DNA from: Brenneria salicis ATCC 15712 = DSM 30166
GTDB taxonomy: Bacteria; Pseudomonadota; Gammaproteobacteria; Enterobacterales; Enterobacteriaceae
Assembly (NCBI RefSeq): GCF_003315515.1
Contig: NZ_QNRY01000029.1
Location: forward strand, 1-51,378
Direction of reading: 5' to 3'
Length of the DNA: 51,378 nt
Shown here: in pieces, positions 39,994-47,977 of the stretch
Layout: every line of letters begins with the position of its first letter
Numbering within the stretch: position 1 is the stretch's first letter
The notes under the pieces: model-generated
The model's input: only the letters and a program-made list of their open reading frames with translations
Databases searched by the model: none
Told to the model about the DNA's origin: nothing
Made by a program: the position numbers and the translations under genes

Positions 39994-41355
39994 ATGTTCA
40001 AACCGGAATTACTTTCTCCGGCCGGTACGCTGAAAAATATGCGCTACGCCTTTGCCTATGGCGCGGATGCGATTTATGCCGGTCAACCCCGTTACAGCCT
40101 GCGCGTGCGCAACAATGAATTCAACCACCAGACGTTGGCGCAAGCCATTGCGGAAGCGCATGATCTGGGTAAGAAATTCTACGTCGTCGTCAACATTGCT
40201 CCCCATAACGCCAAGCTGAAAACCTTCCTGCGCGACCTGCAACCAGTGATTGAAATGGGGCCGGACGCGTTGATCATGTCCGATCCAGGCCTGATTATGC
40301 TGGTACGGGAAAACTTTCCGCAGATGCCGATCCATCTTTCCGTGCAAGCCAACGCGGTGAACTGGGCTACCGTGAAATTCTGGCAGCAAATGGGACTGAG
40401 CCGCGTAATTTTATCCCGCGAATTGTCGCTGGAAGAGATCGAGGAAATCCGCAAAAACGTGCCGGAGATGGAACTGGAGATCTTCGTCCACGGCGCCTTA
40501 TGTATGGCCTATTCCGGGCGTTGCCTGCTATCTGGCTACATCAATAAGCGCGATCCCAATCAAGGCACCTGCACCAACGCTTGCCGTTGGGAATATAACG
40601 TACAGGAAGGGAAAGAGGACGACGTCGGCAATATCGTGCACCAGCATGAACCGATTGCGGTGAAAAACGCCGCACCGACGCTGGGTATCGGCGCGCCGAC
40701 GGACAAAGTCTTTATGCTGGAAGAAAACCAGCGTTCCGGCGAGTACATGAGCGCGTTTGAAGACGAGCACGGCACCTACATCATGAACTCCCGCGATTTA
40801 CGCGCCATTCAGCACGTCGAACGACTGACGCAAATGCAGGTGCATTCGCTGAAGATTGAAGGCCGCACCAAATCGTTCTACTACTGCGCCCGTACCGCTC
40901 AGGTGTACCGGCTGGCGATTGATGACGCCGCCGCGGGAAAACCCTTCGATCCGACGTTGTTGCAAACCCTGGAAGGTCTGGCTCACCGCGGCTATACCGA
41001 AGGCTTCCTGCGCCGCCATGTGCATGAGGATTATCAGAATTACGATTACGGTTATTCTGTCTCCGATCGCCAGCAGTTCGTGGGGGAATTTACCGGGGTT
41101 CGCCGCGACGGACTGGCGGAAGTCGCGGTAAAAAACAAATTCTCCTGCGGCGACAGTGTGGAAATGATGACGCCCAACGGCAATATTCAGTTTACCATTG
41201 AAGCCATGCAAAATGCCAAGGGACAGGCGGCGGATATCGCGCCAGGCAACGGCCATATCGTCTATTTGCCGGTTCCTGATGACATTACGCTGGATTATGC
41301 GTTGCTGCTGCGTAATTTGCCTGGCACCACTACGCGCAATCCCAACGCGAAATAG
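39994..41355 (+). CDS. trhP: tRNA 5-hydroxyuridine synthase TrhP (U32 family)
   Basis: 453 aa, identical in length to E. coli YegQ/TrhP and highly similar throughout (MFKPELLSPAGTLKNMRYAFAYGADAIYAGQPRYSLRVRNNEFNH). Family role: prephenate-dependent formation of 5-hydroxyuridine at the wobble position of several tRNAs, the route that does not need oxygen. The peptidase-U32-type cysteine motif is present (HGALCMAYSGRCLLSGY followed by CTNACRWEY), expected to hold a metal or Fe-S cluster. A perfect FNR box lies upstream, and the sRNA gene cyaR follows, as in E. coli. Confidence 0.95.
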   Translation: MFKPELLSPAGTLKNMRYAFAYGADAIYAGQPRYSLRVRNNEFNHQTLAQAIAEAHDLGKKFYVVVNIAPHNAKLKTFLRDLQPVIEMGPDALIMSDPGLIMLVRENFPQMPIHLSVQANAVNWATVKFWQQMGLSRVILSRELSLEEIEEIRKNVPEMELEIFVHGALCMAYSGRCLLSGYINKRDPNQGTCTNACRWEYNVQEGKEDDVGNIVHQHEPIAVKNAAPTLGIGAPTDKVFMLEENQRSGEYMSAFEDEHGTYIMNSRDLRAIQHVERLTQMQVHSLKIEGRTKSFYYCARTAQVYRLAIDDAAAGKPFDPTLLQTLEGLAHRGYTEGFLRRHVHEDYQNYDYGYSVSDRQQFVGEFTGVRRDGLAEVAVKNKFSCGDSVEMMTPNGNIQFTIEAMQNAKGQAADIAPGNGHIVYLPVPDDITLDYALLLRNLPGTTTRNPNAK

Positions 41356-41449
41356 CTTGCCGCCGCGCCGGATTGTTGAGGACGATCAGTTGATGGCGAT
41401 CGGGCGAAAAAACGGATATAACTACAAAAAGCAGGGTTTTGGATAAATA

Positions 41450-41465
41450 TTAGAATCAGATCACA
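41450..41465 (+). promoter_or_regulatory. CRP site of cyaR at -41.5
   Basis: TTAGA-ATCAGA-TCACA (41450-41465) matches the CRP consensus TGTGA-N6-TCACA in the right half fully and at 3 of 5 in the left half. Its centre is 41.5 bases before the predicted cyaR start at 41499, the class II distance. The -10 is TACTAT at 41487-41492. Confidence 0.8.
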
Positions 41466-41498
41466 TCAATTGCCAAGCCTTCTGGGTACTATGGCGTT

Positions 41499-41590
41499 GC
41501 TGAGAAAATTTAGAACGAAAAATAAGCGTAGTGATACTACTAGGAACCACCTCCTTGGCCCGCTCAATCTCCCTTGAGCGGGCTTTTTCT
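41499..41590 (+). ncRNA. cyaR: CyaR small regulatory RNA
   Basis: Hfq-dependent sRNA, about 90 nt. Seen: a 5' end GCTGAGAAAA like that of E. coli CyaR, the seed region AGGAACCACCTCC(TT) that is the conserved target-binding part, then a terminator hairpin GCCCGCTCA (41558-41566) / TGAGCGGGC (41575-41583) with TTTTTCTTTTT, keeping the loop sequence ATCTCCCT of E. coli. It lies between trhP (yegQ) and yegS, the same neighbourhood as in E. coli. It has a CRP site at -41.5. Known targets elsewhere are ompX, luxS, nadE and yqaE mRNAs. The 5' third has diverged from E. coli. Confidence 0.93.
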
Positions 41591-41741
41591 TTTTCACTGC
41601 TTTGACGCTTCCATTCTCTCTCCCCAACACACTGATTCACAATTCACCGACTCTTCTGATATCTGTGCCGGTATTTCCTGACTATGCTTAGCAGGCTTAA
41701 ACCTACCGCTTTCATCTGAACGCCTTGATATGGAGAATGCT

Positions 41742-42641
41742 ATGGATAAACGTCCGGTTACCTTACTGATCCTGAATGGAAAAAGTGCTGACAACGAGGA
41801 ACTTCGCGCAGCAATCAAGGCATTTCGTCAGGACGGTTATCATCTGGATGTCCGTGTAACCTGGGAATTTGGCGACGCGCAACGCTATGTGGAAGAAGCC
41901 GTCCGTCTGAAAGCCGATAATGTGATTGCCGCGGGCGGCGATGGCACCATTAATGAAGTCGCCGCCGCGCTTGCCAGACAATCGGAAGGGAAACGGCCTT
42001 GCCTCGGCATTATTCCATTGGGAACCGCCAATGATTTCGCCGCCAGCAGCCAGATCCCCATTGAACTGGACCACGCGTTGACGCTGGCCATCAAAGGCCG
42101 GCCAACGGCGATCGATATGGCGAGAGTGAATGACGAGCACTATTTCATCAACATGGCGACCGGCGGATTCGCCACGCGGATCACCCGCGAAACGCCCGCC
42201 AGAATGAAATCGGCGTTAGGCGGCGCGTCTTATGTGCTGCATGCGTTGTTCCGCATGGATATGCTGCAATCGGAGCGCTGTGAAATCCGCGGCCCGGATT
42301 TTAGCTGGTCAGGCGATACGCTGGTGGTTGCCGTGGGAAATGGTCGTCAGGCGGGCGGCGGGCAGATGCTCTGCCCGGATGCGTTGATCAACGACGGATT
42401 TCTGGAACTCAGCGTACTTTCCGCACAGGAGTTGTTGCCCAATATGCTTCAGGCGTGGTTCACCGGCAGTGAAAACCAGAACATGATCTCCGCGACCTTG
42501 CCCTGGCTGGAAATCATCGCGCCAGACGAGATGACATTCAATCTGGACGGTGAACCGCTCAAGGCAAAACGTTTCCACATCGAAGTGCTGCCCGCCGCAA
42601 TTCGGTGTCGCCTGCCACCGCAATGCGCGTTGCTTGGATAG
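41742..42641 (+). CDS. yegS: Lipid kinase YegS
   Basis: 299 aa (E. coli 299) from the ATG at 41742, which has GGAG six bases upstream; an in-frame ATG at 41730 would place its codons over that site. DAGK-catalytic fold with the nucleotide motif [15 protein letters not shown] (about 60-75), GTANDFA, and the late FNLDGEPL. YegS has phosphatidylglycerol kinase activity in vitro in E. coli. The protein is soluble and Mg2+/Ca2+-dependent. It ends three bases before the convergent psiE. Confidence 0.93.
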   Translation: MDKRPVTLLILNGKSADNEELRAAIKAFRQDGYHLDVRVTWEFGDAQRYVEEAVRLKADNVIAAGGDGTINEVAAALARQSEGKRPCLGIIPLGTANDFAASSQIPIELDHALTLAIKGRPTAIDMARVNDEHYFINMATGGFATRITRETPARMKSALGGASYVLHALFRMDMLQSERCEIRGPDFSWSGDTLVVAVGNGRQAGGGQMLCPDALINDGFLELSVLSAQELLPNMLQAWFTGSENQNMISATLPWLEIIAPDEMTFNLDGEPLKAKRFHIEVLPAAIRCRLPPQCALLG

Positions 42642-42644
42642 CCG

Positions 42645-43058
42645 CTATTCCCGCTTCAAGCGGTTGCTATTCGCCAGATAAAGCGTAACCACCAGCAGTA
42701 AAATAGCAGCCGCATACACCAGCGTATCCCACGGGTTTTTGTGATCGACAATAATCAACCGGATAATCGCGGTGATGCCGATGTAAATAAAATAGCGCAG
42801 TGGAAAGTGATAGCCGGACTGGAAATACTTGACGATCAGCGCAATAAACTCAAAGTAGAGAAAGTAGATGACGATGCCTTCTATCAACTGATAAGAAGAA
42901 TCCTTTTCGCTGCTGATCAAGAGCACCTTGCCCAGATGTATTGTTTCCTTCACCAAAAAAATCACCAATATCAGCGCCAGCGCCAAAAGCCCGATATTCA
43001 GTACCGTTTGCAGCACTTTTGCAGCCAGAACGCTGCGAGCCGAACCTGCCATATCCAT
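42645..43058 (-). CDS. psiE: Phosphate-starvation-inducible protein PsiE
   Basis: 137 aa inner-membrane protein (E. coli 136) with four hydrophobic segments. It is strongly conserved in [68 protein letters not shown] and the basic end NSNRLKRE. Function unknown; in E. coli it is induced by phosphate starvation and carbon limitation. The ribosome-binding site TGAGGA is very close to the first ATG, so the ATG two codons later (43050-43052) is an equally good start. Confidence 0.9.
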   Translation of the reverse strand: MDMAGSARSVLAAKVLQTVLNIGLLALALILVIFLVKETIHLGKVLLISSEKDSSYQLIEGIVIYFLYFEFIALIVKYFQSGYHFPLRYFIYIGITAIIRLIIVDHKNPWDTLVYAAAILLLVVTLYLANSNRLKRE

Positions 43059-43150
43059 TTCCTCACGTCATACCATTAACTCATCAAAGGCAAGTTATAC
43101 TTGTTACGCTTGCTTGCCTGGCAAGGGCATCCTCTCCATTGCCTCAACAG

Positions 43151-43188
43151 CAGGACAGCCCGATGACAGCCGTCATCGGGCTGTCCTG
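43151..43188. repeat. Perfect 17-bp-stem extragenic palindrome
   Basis: The arms at 43151-43167 and 43172-43188 are perfect inverted copies of CAGGACAGCCCGATGAC around the 4-base loop AGCC. There is no U tract on either side. It lies in the 216-base gap between psiE (start) and thiD (end), both on the - strand, so it may act as an unusual 3'-end structure for thiMD. Confidence 0.85.
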
Positions 43189-43274
43189 CGTATCCTGAAA
43201 ATTACCGGGCGCCATTGCCAATGTCTATGCGTTTTGGCTGTTAATTTAATTGATTTACGCCAGCCGGCGTTCAT

Positions 43275-44078
43275 TCACCACCAGCGATGAAAATGATGTA
43301 CCGGCCCGATGCCCTGCCCGACTTCCAGCGAATCAGCCTGTTGCAATGCCTGTTGCAGATACGCTTTGGCTTCCCTCACGGTATCGACCCAGGACGAATG
43401 CCGTGGCCGTAATGCGGCAAGCGCGGCGGAGAGTGTACACCCGGTGCCGTGCGTATGTCGGGTATTCACCCGCACTGAAGTAAAACGCAGAGGTGGCGCT
43501 TGTCGGCTGAACAGCCAGTCCGGGCTTTCCTCTTCATGCAGGTGCCCTCCTTTCATCAATACCGCCCGACATCCCATTGCCAGCAATGCTTCGCCTTGTT
43601 CAATCATCTCCTGTTCGCTGACGGCAGGCGAACAATCGAGCAAGACGGCGGCTTCCGGCAGGTTCGGCGTAATCAATGACACATGCGGCAACAATAACTG
43701 GCGCAACGACGCCACTGCACCGGACGAAAGCAGCGGATCGCCGCTTTTCGCCAGCATCACCGTATCCAGCACCACGAAGGGCGGTTGGTAATGACGCAGA
43801 CGTTCGGCAACAACCTCGACAATATCCGTCTGCGCCAGCATGCCGATTTTGACGCTATCGATGCGGACATCGCTCAGCACCGAGTCCAGTTGCGCGGCGA
43901 CAAAGCCGGGTTCAATCCGGTAGATTGACTGTACGCCCCGCGTGTTCTGCGCCACCAGCGCGGTAATAACCGTCGCGCCATAAGCGCCTAACGCGGAAAA
44001 AGTTTTTAAATCCGCCTGAATGCCCGCGCCGCCGCTGGGATCAGTACCGGCGATGGTGAGCGCGTTAATTCGTTTCAT
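43275..44078 (-). CDS. thiD: Hydroxymethylpyrimidine/phosphomethylpyrimidine kinase
   Basis: 267 aa (E. coli 266). The start is the ATG at 44076-44078, [46 protein letters not shown]; a longer open frame upstream is thiM in another frame. It phosphorylates HMP to HMP-P and HMP-PP for thiamine synthesis. Ribokinase-like motifs [27 protein letters not shown] and the catalytic [18 protein letters not shown] are present. It overlaps thiM by four bases (ATGA). Expression is governed by the TPP riboswitch upstream of thiM. Confidence 0.97.
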   Translation of the reverse strand: MKRINALTIAGTDPSGGAGIQADLKTFSALGAYGATVITALVAQNTRGVQSIYRIEPGFVAAQLDSVLSDVRIDSVKIGMLAQTDIVEVVAERLRHYQPPFVVLDTVMLAKSGDPLLSSGAVASLRQLLLPHVSLITPNLPEAAVLLDCSPAVSEQEMIEQGEALLAMGCRAVLMKGGHLHEEESPDWLFSRQAPPLRFTSVRVNTRHTHGTGCTLSAALAALRPRHSSWVDTVREAKAYLQQALQQADSLEVGQGIGPVHHFHRWW

Positions 44079-44872
44079 GCCAGATCCTCCGCCCGCAGTC
44101 CGTAAAGCCGGTCGAGAAACGCCGGGATAAAACTGCCCGGCCCCTGCGCCTGCGACGCCGCCTGAGCCCCCGCCAGCGACATGACATAACAAGCCGTCGC
44201 CACATGTTGCAACCGATCGCCGTCCAGCGCACAAAATCCCGCCACCACAGCAGACAAGGCGCAGCCGGTTCCGACGACACGAGTCATGATTTTATCGCCA
44301 CCGTTAATTGAAAAATCCCTTTCGCCATCAGTAACATAATCCACTTCGCCCGTCACCGCGACAATCGTTGACAGACGACGCGCCAGAACACGGGCGGCAG
44401 GCAGCGCACGTAACGAGTCGTCGGTACTGTCCACGCCCCGCCCCCGTACATCCAAACCGGATAGCGCCATGATCTCCGAGGCGTTTGCACGGATCGCGGC
44501 TGGTTTCAAGGCCAGCAGTTCGTGAGCAAATTCCGTGCGCAACGTCAGTCCGCCGACGGCGACAGGATCAAGCGCCCAAGGCGTACCGGCCTGATTCGCG
44601 CTGCAAACCGCAGCCCGCATAGCTTGCGCCCGCGCCCGATCCAGCGTTCCCACGTTAATCAACAATGCATCCGCCAGCGCACTGAACTGGGCGGCTTCGC
44701 CAGGATCGACCACCATCGCGGGCGAGGCGTTTAACGCCAGCAAGACATTCGCGGTAAACGACTGCACCACATCGTTGGTCAGACAGTGTACCAATGGAGA
44801 AAGCGCATGAAATTGCACCAGAGAGGCTGCCGCGGCGGCGGCAGATAAAGAGACAGGTCGAGTATTCATCAT
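44075..44872 (-). CDS. thiM: Hydroxyethylthiazole kinase
   Basis: 265 aa (E. coli 262). It salvages 5-(2-hydroxyethyl)-4-methylthiazole by phosphorylation. Seen: [29 protein letters not shown] (substrate site), [18 protein letters not shown] and the late [15 protein letters not shown] anion hole with the catalytic cysteine. Two ATG codons are adjacent at the start (44870 and 44867 on the - strand), both after GGGAGA. First gene of thiM-thiD, directly below a TPP riboswitch whose hairpin covers its ribosome-binding site. Confidence 0.96.
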   Translation of the reverse strand: MMNTRPVSLSAAAAAASLVQFHALSPLVHCLTNDVVQSFTANVLLALNASPAMVVDPGEAAQFSALADALLINVGTLDRARAQAMRAAVCSANQAGTPWALDPVAVGGLTLRTEFAHELLALKPAAIRANASEIMALSGLDVRGRGVDSTDDSLRALPAARVLARRLSTIVAVTGEVDYVTDGERDFSINGGDKIMTRVVGTGCALSAVVAGFCALDGDRLQHVATACYVMSLAGAQAASQAQGPGSFIPAFLDRLYGLRAEDLA

Positions 44873-44876
44873 TCTC

Positions 44877-44910
44877 CCAACCGGCGATCAAGAAGGCGGC
44901 AACCGGTTGG
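44877..44910 (-). promoter_or_regulatory. Expression-platform hairpin covering the thiM ribosome-binding site
   Basis: On the - strand CCAACCGG (44910-44903) pairs perfectly with CCGGTTGG (44884-44877). The last two bases of the second arm overlap the GGGAG ribosome-binding site (44878-44874), so folding would restrict ribosome access. This supports translational control by the adjacent aptamer. Confidence 0.7.
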
Positions 44911-44917
44911 CATACCG

Positions 44918-44991
44918 TGACTTCCCTCCGCTGGCATTATCCAGTTCAGGTAATACGGGTATTTCTCAGCCCTTGCGGACACCCCGAGTCA
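44918..44991 (-). ncRNA. TPP riboswitch (thi box) of thiMD
   Basis: Read on the - strand: P1 TGACT...AGTCA closes the element; inside are GGGGTGTCC, the invariant CTGAGAAATACCC, ACCTGAACTGGATAATGCC and GCGGAGGGAA, all diagnostic of the thi box. It lies 46 bases before thiM. In the thiamine-pyrophosphate-bound state it should shut off thiM translation through the downstream hairpin. Confidence 0.97.
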
Positions 44992-44999
44992 TTGATAAC

Positions 45000-45413
45000 T
45001 CATTGTAATACAATAAATTAGCCGCCATCAGCGCAACTTGTACAGATCAAAGAGTATATAAGCGCGCGATGAACGGCAATCGTAATATGTTAACTGTTCT
45101 CGAAATAACCTAAATACCTTGCGTTTTTTTCATCACCGTTTCACCAAGTGTATCGCATGGTGGCCAATCTTGTATTTTTTCTTACTAAGCATAGTATAAG
45201 TTTGATGAGGAAATTATAAGAAGCCTTACCTATACTTATCATCCTTCGAGTGATTATGCGCACTGACGGCATCTCGAAATTTACTGGTATGTATGTCACC
45301 TAAAAGCATGAATTTTCGGCAGGTTCCGTCCCATCGCACAGCACGAACGGAACACTCGCTGAGATTCAGGTAAGCATCATACTTTTGCACATCGTATTTT
45401 CAGGAGGTTTACA
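45000..45413. other. Intergenic region between thiM and sad
   Basis: About 410 bases carrying the thiMD promoter (on the - strand, just above the riboswitch) and the sad promoter. No ORF or known RNA is recognised. Several short imperfect inverted repeats (for instance around TCGAG at 45248 and CTCGA at 45272) are not convincing. The sad ribosome-binding site AGGAGG is excellent. Confidence 0.45.
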
Positions 45414-46805
45414 GTGGGATATGCAACAACCAATCCGTATACGGGCGAAGTTATTAAAACCTTCCCAGACGCCACTGACGCTCAAGTCACTGAAGCCATC
45501 ACGAAAGCACATAACGCCTTTCTGAAATGGAAAGAGGAATCGTTCTCAACGCGCGGCGCGATATTGCAAAAAGCGGCCGATCTGTTGCGTCAGAATCAGG
45601 AGGAGTTCGCACGTTTGCTGACGCTGGAAATGGGAAAACTAATTGGCGAAGCACGTGCGGAGGTCGAATTGTCCGCCCAAATCTTCGAGTACTATGTGCA
45701 TAATGCGGAACGCTTACTGGAACCTGAAACGCTGCCGGTCGCCAACCCAAGAAAAGCGACGGCGCAGGTGGTTCATGAACCCCTGGGCGTGCTGCTGGCT
45801 ATCGAACCCTGGAACTTCCCGTACTATCAGATTGCGCGCATTATTGCGCCGCAACTTTCCGCGGGTAATACCATGCTCCTGAAACACGCATCAAACGTTC
45901 CGCAAAGCGCCGCCCGTTTTGAACAACTGATGAAAGACGCGGGCTTGCCGGATGGCGCATTCACCAACCTGTACGCCAACCGCCAGCACATCGAGATGAT
46001 TCTGAACGATCCGCGGGTACAGGGCGTCGCGTTAACTGGTTCGGAAGGCGCCGGGGCAATGGTGGCGCAACAAGCGGCGAAAGCGCTGAAGAAATCGACG
46101 TTGGAATTAGGCGGCGCCGATGCGTTTGTCGTTCTGGCTGACGCCGATTTGGAAAAAACGGTTAAATGGGCCGTGTTTGGCCGCCACTGGAATGGCGGTC
46201 AGGTTTGCGTCTCCTCCAAACGCATGATCATCGTTGACGAGGTATACGACGAATTTCTTGAACGCTATACAAAGGGCGTTGCCGCACTGCGCGCTGGCGA
46301 CCCGTTTGATGAAAACACCACCCTCGCCCCGCTTTCTTCGCAGGATGCCGTTGAAGAAGTCAAAGAAAAAATCCAGTTGGCCGTTTCTCACGGCGCGGTG
46401 GCGGTGGAAGTCGGCCCGGCAGTACCGCAGCAGGGCGCTTTCGTTCAACCGACGATCCTGACGGATATCACCCCCGATAACCCGGCTTATCACATGGAGT
46501 TTTTCGGCCCGGTTTCCATGATCTTCCGCGCCAAAGATGAAGATGACGCGGTCTTCATTGCCAACGACTCGCCTTTCGGCCTTGGTGGTTCCGTATTCAC
46601 ACGCGATACGGCGCACGGCGCGGAAGTTGCGAAACGCATCTCAACGGGGATGGTGTACATCAACCATCCGACGCGGGTGAAAGCCGACCTGCCCTTCGGC
46701 GGCGTTCGGCGTTCGGGCTATGGACGTGAGCTCATCGGATTAGGCATCAAAGAGTTTGTTAACCACAAATTGATTTCTATTGTCGATATTGATGCTGAGT
46801 TTTAA
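45414..46805 (+). CDS. sad: NAD-dependent succinate-semialdehyde dehydrogenase, Sad/YneI type
   Basis: 463 aa, GTG start at 45414 twelve bases after a perfect AGGAGG. Class I aldehyde dehydrogenase: EPWNFPYYQ with the conserved Asn (NAD site), LTGSEGAG, general base E231 in LELGGADAF and nucleophile C265 in GGQVCVSSKR. The lack of the SAHQFTGKTC-like loop of GabD and the N-terminal YATTNPYTGEVIKTF point to the Sad group, which oxidises succinic semialdehyde to succinate in GABA or related catabolism. It is a single gene with no gabT beside it. Confidence 0.88.
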   Translation: MGYATTNPYTGEVIKTFPDATDAQVTEAITKAHNAFLKWKEESFSTRGAILQKAADLLRQNQEEFARLLTLEMGKLIGEARAEVELSAQIFEYYVHNAERLLEPETLPVANPRKATAQVVHEPLGVLLAIEPWNFPYYQIARIIAPQLSAGNTMLLKHASNVPQSAARFEQLMKDAGLPDGAFTNLYANRQHIEMILNDPRVQGVALTGSEGAGAMVAQQAAKALKKSTLELGGADAFVVLADADLEKTVKWAVFGRHWNGGQVCVSSKRMIIVDEVYDEFLERYTKGVAALRAGDPFDENTTLAPLSSQDAVEEVKEKIQLAVSHGAVAVEVGPAVPQQGAFVQPTILTDITPDNPAYHMEFFGPVSMIFRAKDEDDAVFIANDSPFGLGGSVFTRDTAHGAEVAKRISTGMVYINHPTRVKADLPFGGVRRSGYGRELIGLGIKEFVNHKLISIVDIDAEF

Positions 46806-46918
46806 GGGCGACGCGATGTGCGTAATGAAAATGAAGACACTCTCTGACGTCATCGCCCGGCAAAAGTAATTCTTTATCGCCCCTGTAATTGATTGAAAAT
46901 ACCGTCCTCCAGCACTCG

Positions 46919-47716
46919 TTATGGCTGAAAGACGGTATTCTGTTTCGCATTCTCTTCCGCATTATTGTCATAACCGAGTCGGCCAATAAACGGCAAGCGC
47001 AACGCTGGGGGATTGACATCCACCCCCAGATTGACGCCCAGAATATTAGCCTCAAAGCCTTCTTCCACGCCAATGGTCATGCCGAGAACCCCCAGCAGCG
47101 ATATCTGTAGCCCTCGGCCCGACGGCGGTAAACCAATCGGACGCGTCAACGGTCGGTAATCTTTACCGATGGCGTTGGCGGGCAAGTCCAGTTTCAATTG
47201 CGGCACTTCCCTGCCGATATGCGCGATAAAGGTATTGCTATTCGGCCCCGGCCAGGCCCGATAGGTTTGCGGCCAGGGATAACTTTTAATCGCGGCTTCG
47301 ATCTGCGGGATCATGGCTTGCGCCTGCGCGCCGCGATGTTCCACCAGAAGCTTTGGCGTCGCGCCGTACCAGAATCCGTCAGGAAGCGAGCGGTTAAGAC
47401 GCACCACGTCATCGCTGCCCCAACTGACCACCTCGTAACGGCGATATTGCATTTCCCCGGCGTTCTTGAAAATAATCCACGGATGAACCGCGACCAGACC
47501 GCGCCAGCCATAGGTTGGCGCGGCATAAACCTGAACGATGGCGGTACTGCGCGACCGCATCGGATCCGGCGCGATCCCGGCTGAATCGCGCCGTGACGAC
47601 CACCAGCCTTGACCACTCAATGTCTCTCCATTACCGGTTGAATGCGCCCAACTCTGCCAAAACGACAAAAGCAACACACAGAGAAAACCAAGACTCAGCA
47701 CTTTTAGGTACGTCAT
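46919..47716 (-). CDS. DUF3750 domain protein, secreted or membrane-anchored
   Basis: 265 aa if started at the ATG at 47714-47716 (MTYLKVLSLGFLCVLLLSFWQSW); a longer reading to 47815 has no better ribosome-binding site. A hydrophobic N-terminus (about 4-20) suggests a signal anchor or signal peptide. The body matches what I know as DUF3750: STAIVQVYAAPTYGWRGLVAVHPWIIFK, YEVVSWG, YRAWPGPNSNTFIAHIGREVPQL and LPPSGRGLQISLLGVLG. Its function is not known. It is transcribed away from the LepA-like gene and towards sad. Its C-terminal codons fold with the downstream AATACCGTC to give a possible terminator stem. Confidence 0.75.
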   Translation of the reverse strand: MTYLKVLSLGFLCVLLLSFWQSWAHSTGNGETLSGQGWWSSRRDSAGIAPDPMRSRSTAIVQVYAAPTYGWRGLVAVHPWIIFKNAGEMQYRRYEVVSWGSDDVVRLNRSLPDGFWYGATPKLLVEHRGAQAQAMIPQIEAAIKSYPWPQTYRAWPGPNSNTFIAHIGREVPQLKLDLPANAIGKDYRPLTRPIGLPPSGRGLQISLLGVLGMTIGVEEGFEANILGVNLGVDVNPPALRLPFIGRLGYDNNAEENAKQNTVFQP

Positions 47717-47891
47717 AGGCCATTGATCCACTGAAAAGACATTTAACATGAACATTAACGACATCAAATGCGCGGAGAAACCGTCGCCGCAAGAAAATCG
47801 GGATGTCGTGCGCACAAGCTTGCATATCGAAAATGGAATGCGTTATCATCCACCCCGGCTACCTACTTTTACATCTTTTTGATTTTTCGTT

Positions 47892-47907
47892 CACTGAATA
47901 TTCAGTG
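47892..47907. promoter_or_regulatory. 16-bp perfect palindrome upstream of the LepA-like gene
   Basis: CACTGAATATTCAGTG is a complete palindrome in a T-rich region, 71 bases before the LepA-like start and in the divergent region with the DUF3750 gene. It has the look of a dimeric repressor operator. It does not fit the LexA, ArgR, TyrR or Fur consensus properly, so the regulator is unknown. Confidence 0.5.
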
Positions 47908-47977
47908 TGATTTCTCTTGTCCGCTCGATTGCCAGTACTGGTTGATAAGCGGAACAGTGATGTAAAAGGCCATTTCC

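Noticed and set aside
44079-44234. Upstream extension of thiD
   Set aside because: The sequence is a glycine-rich shadow of thiM; the ATG at 44078 overlaps the thiM stop and matches the family start.
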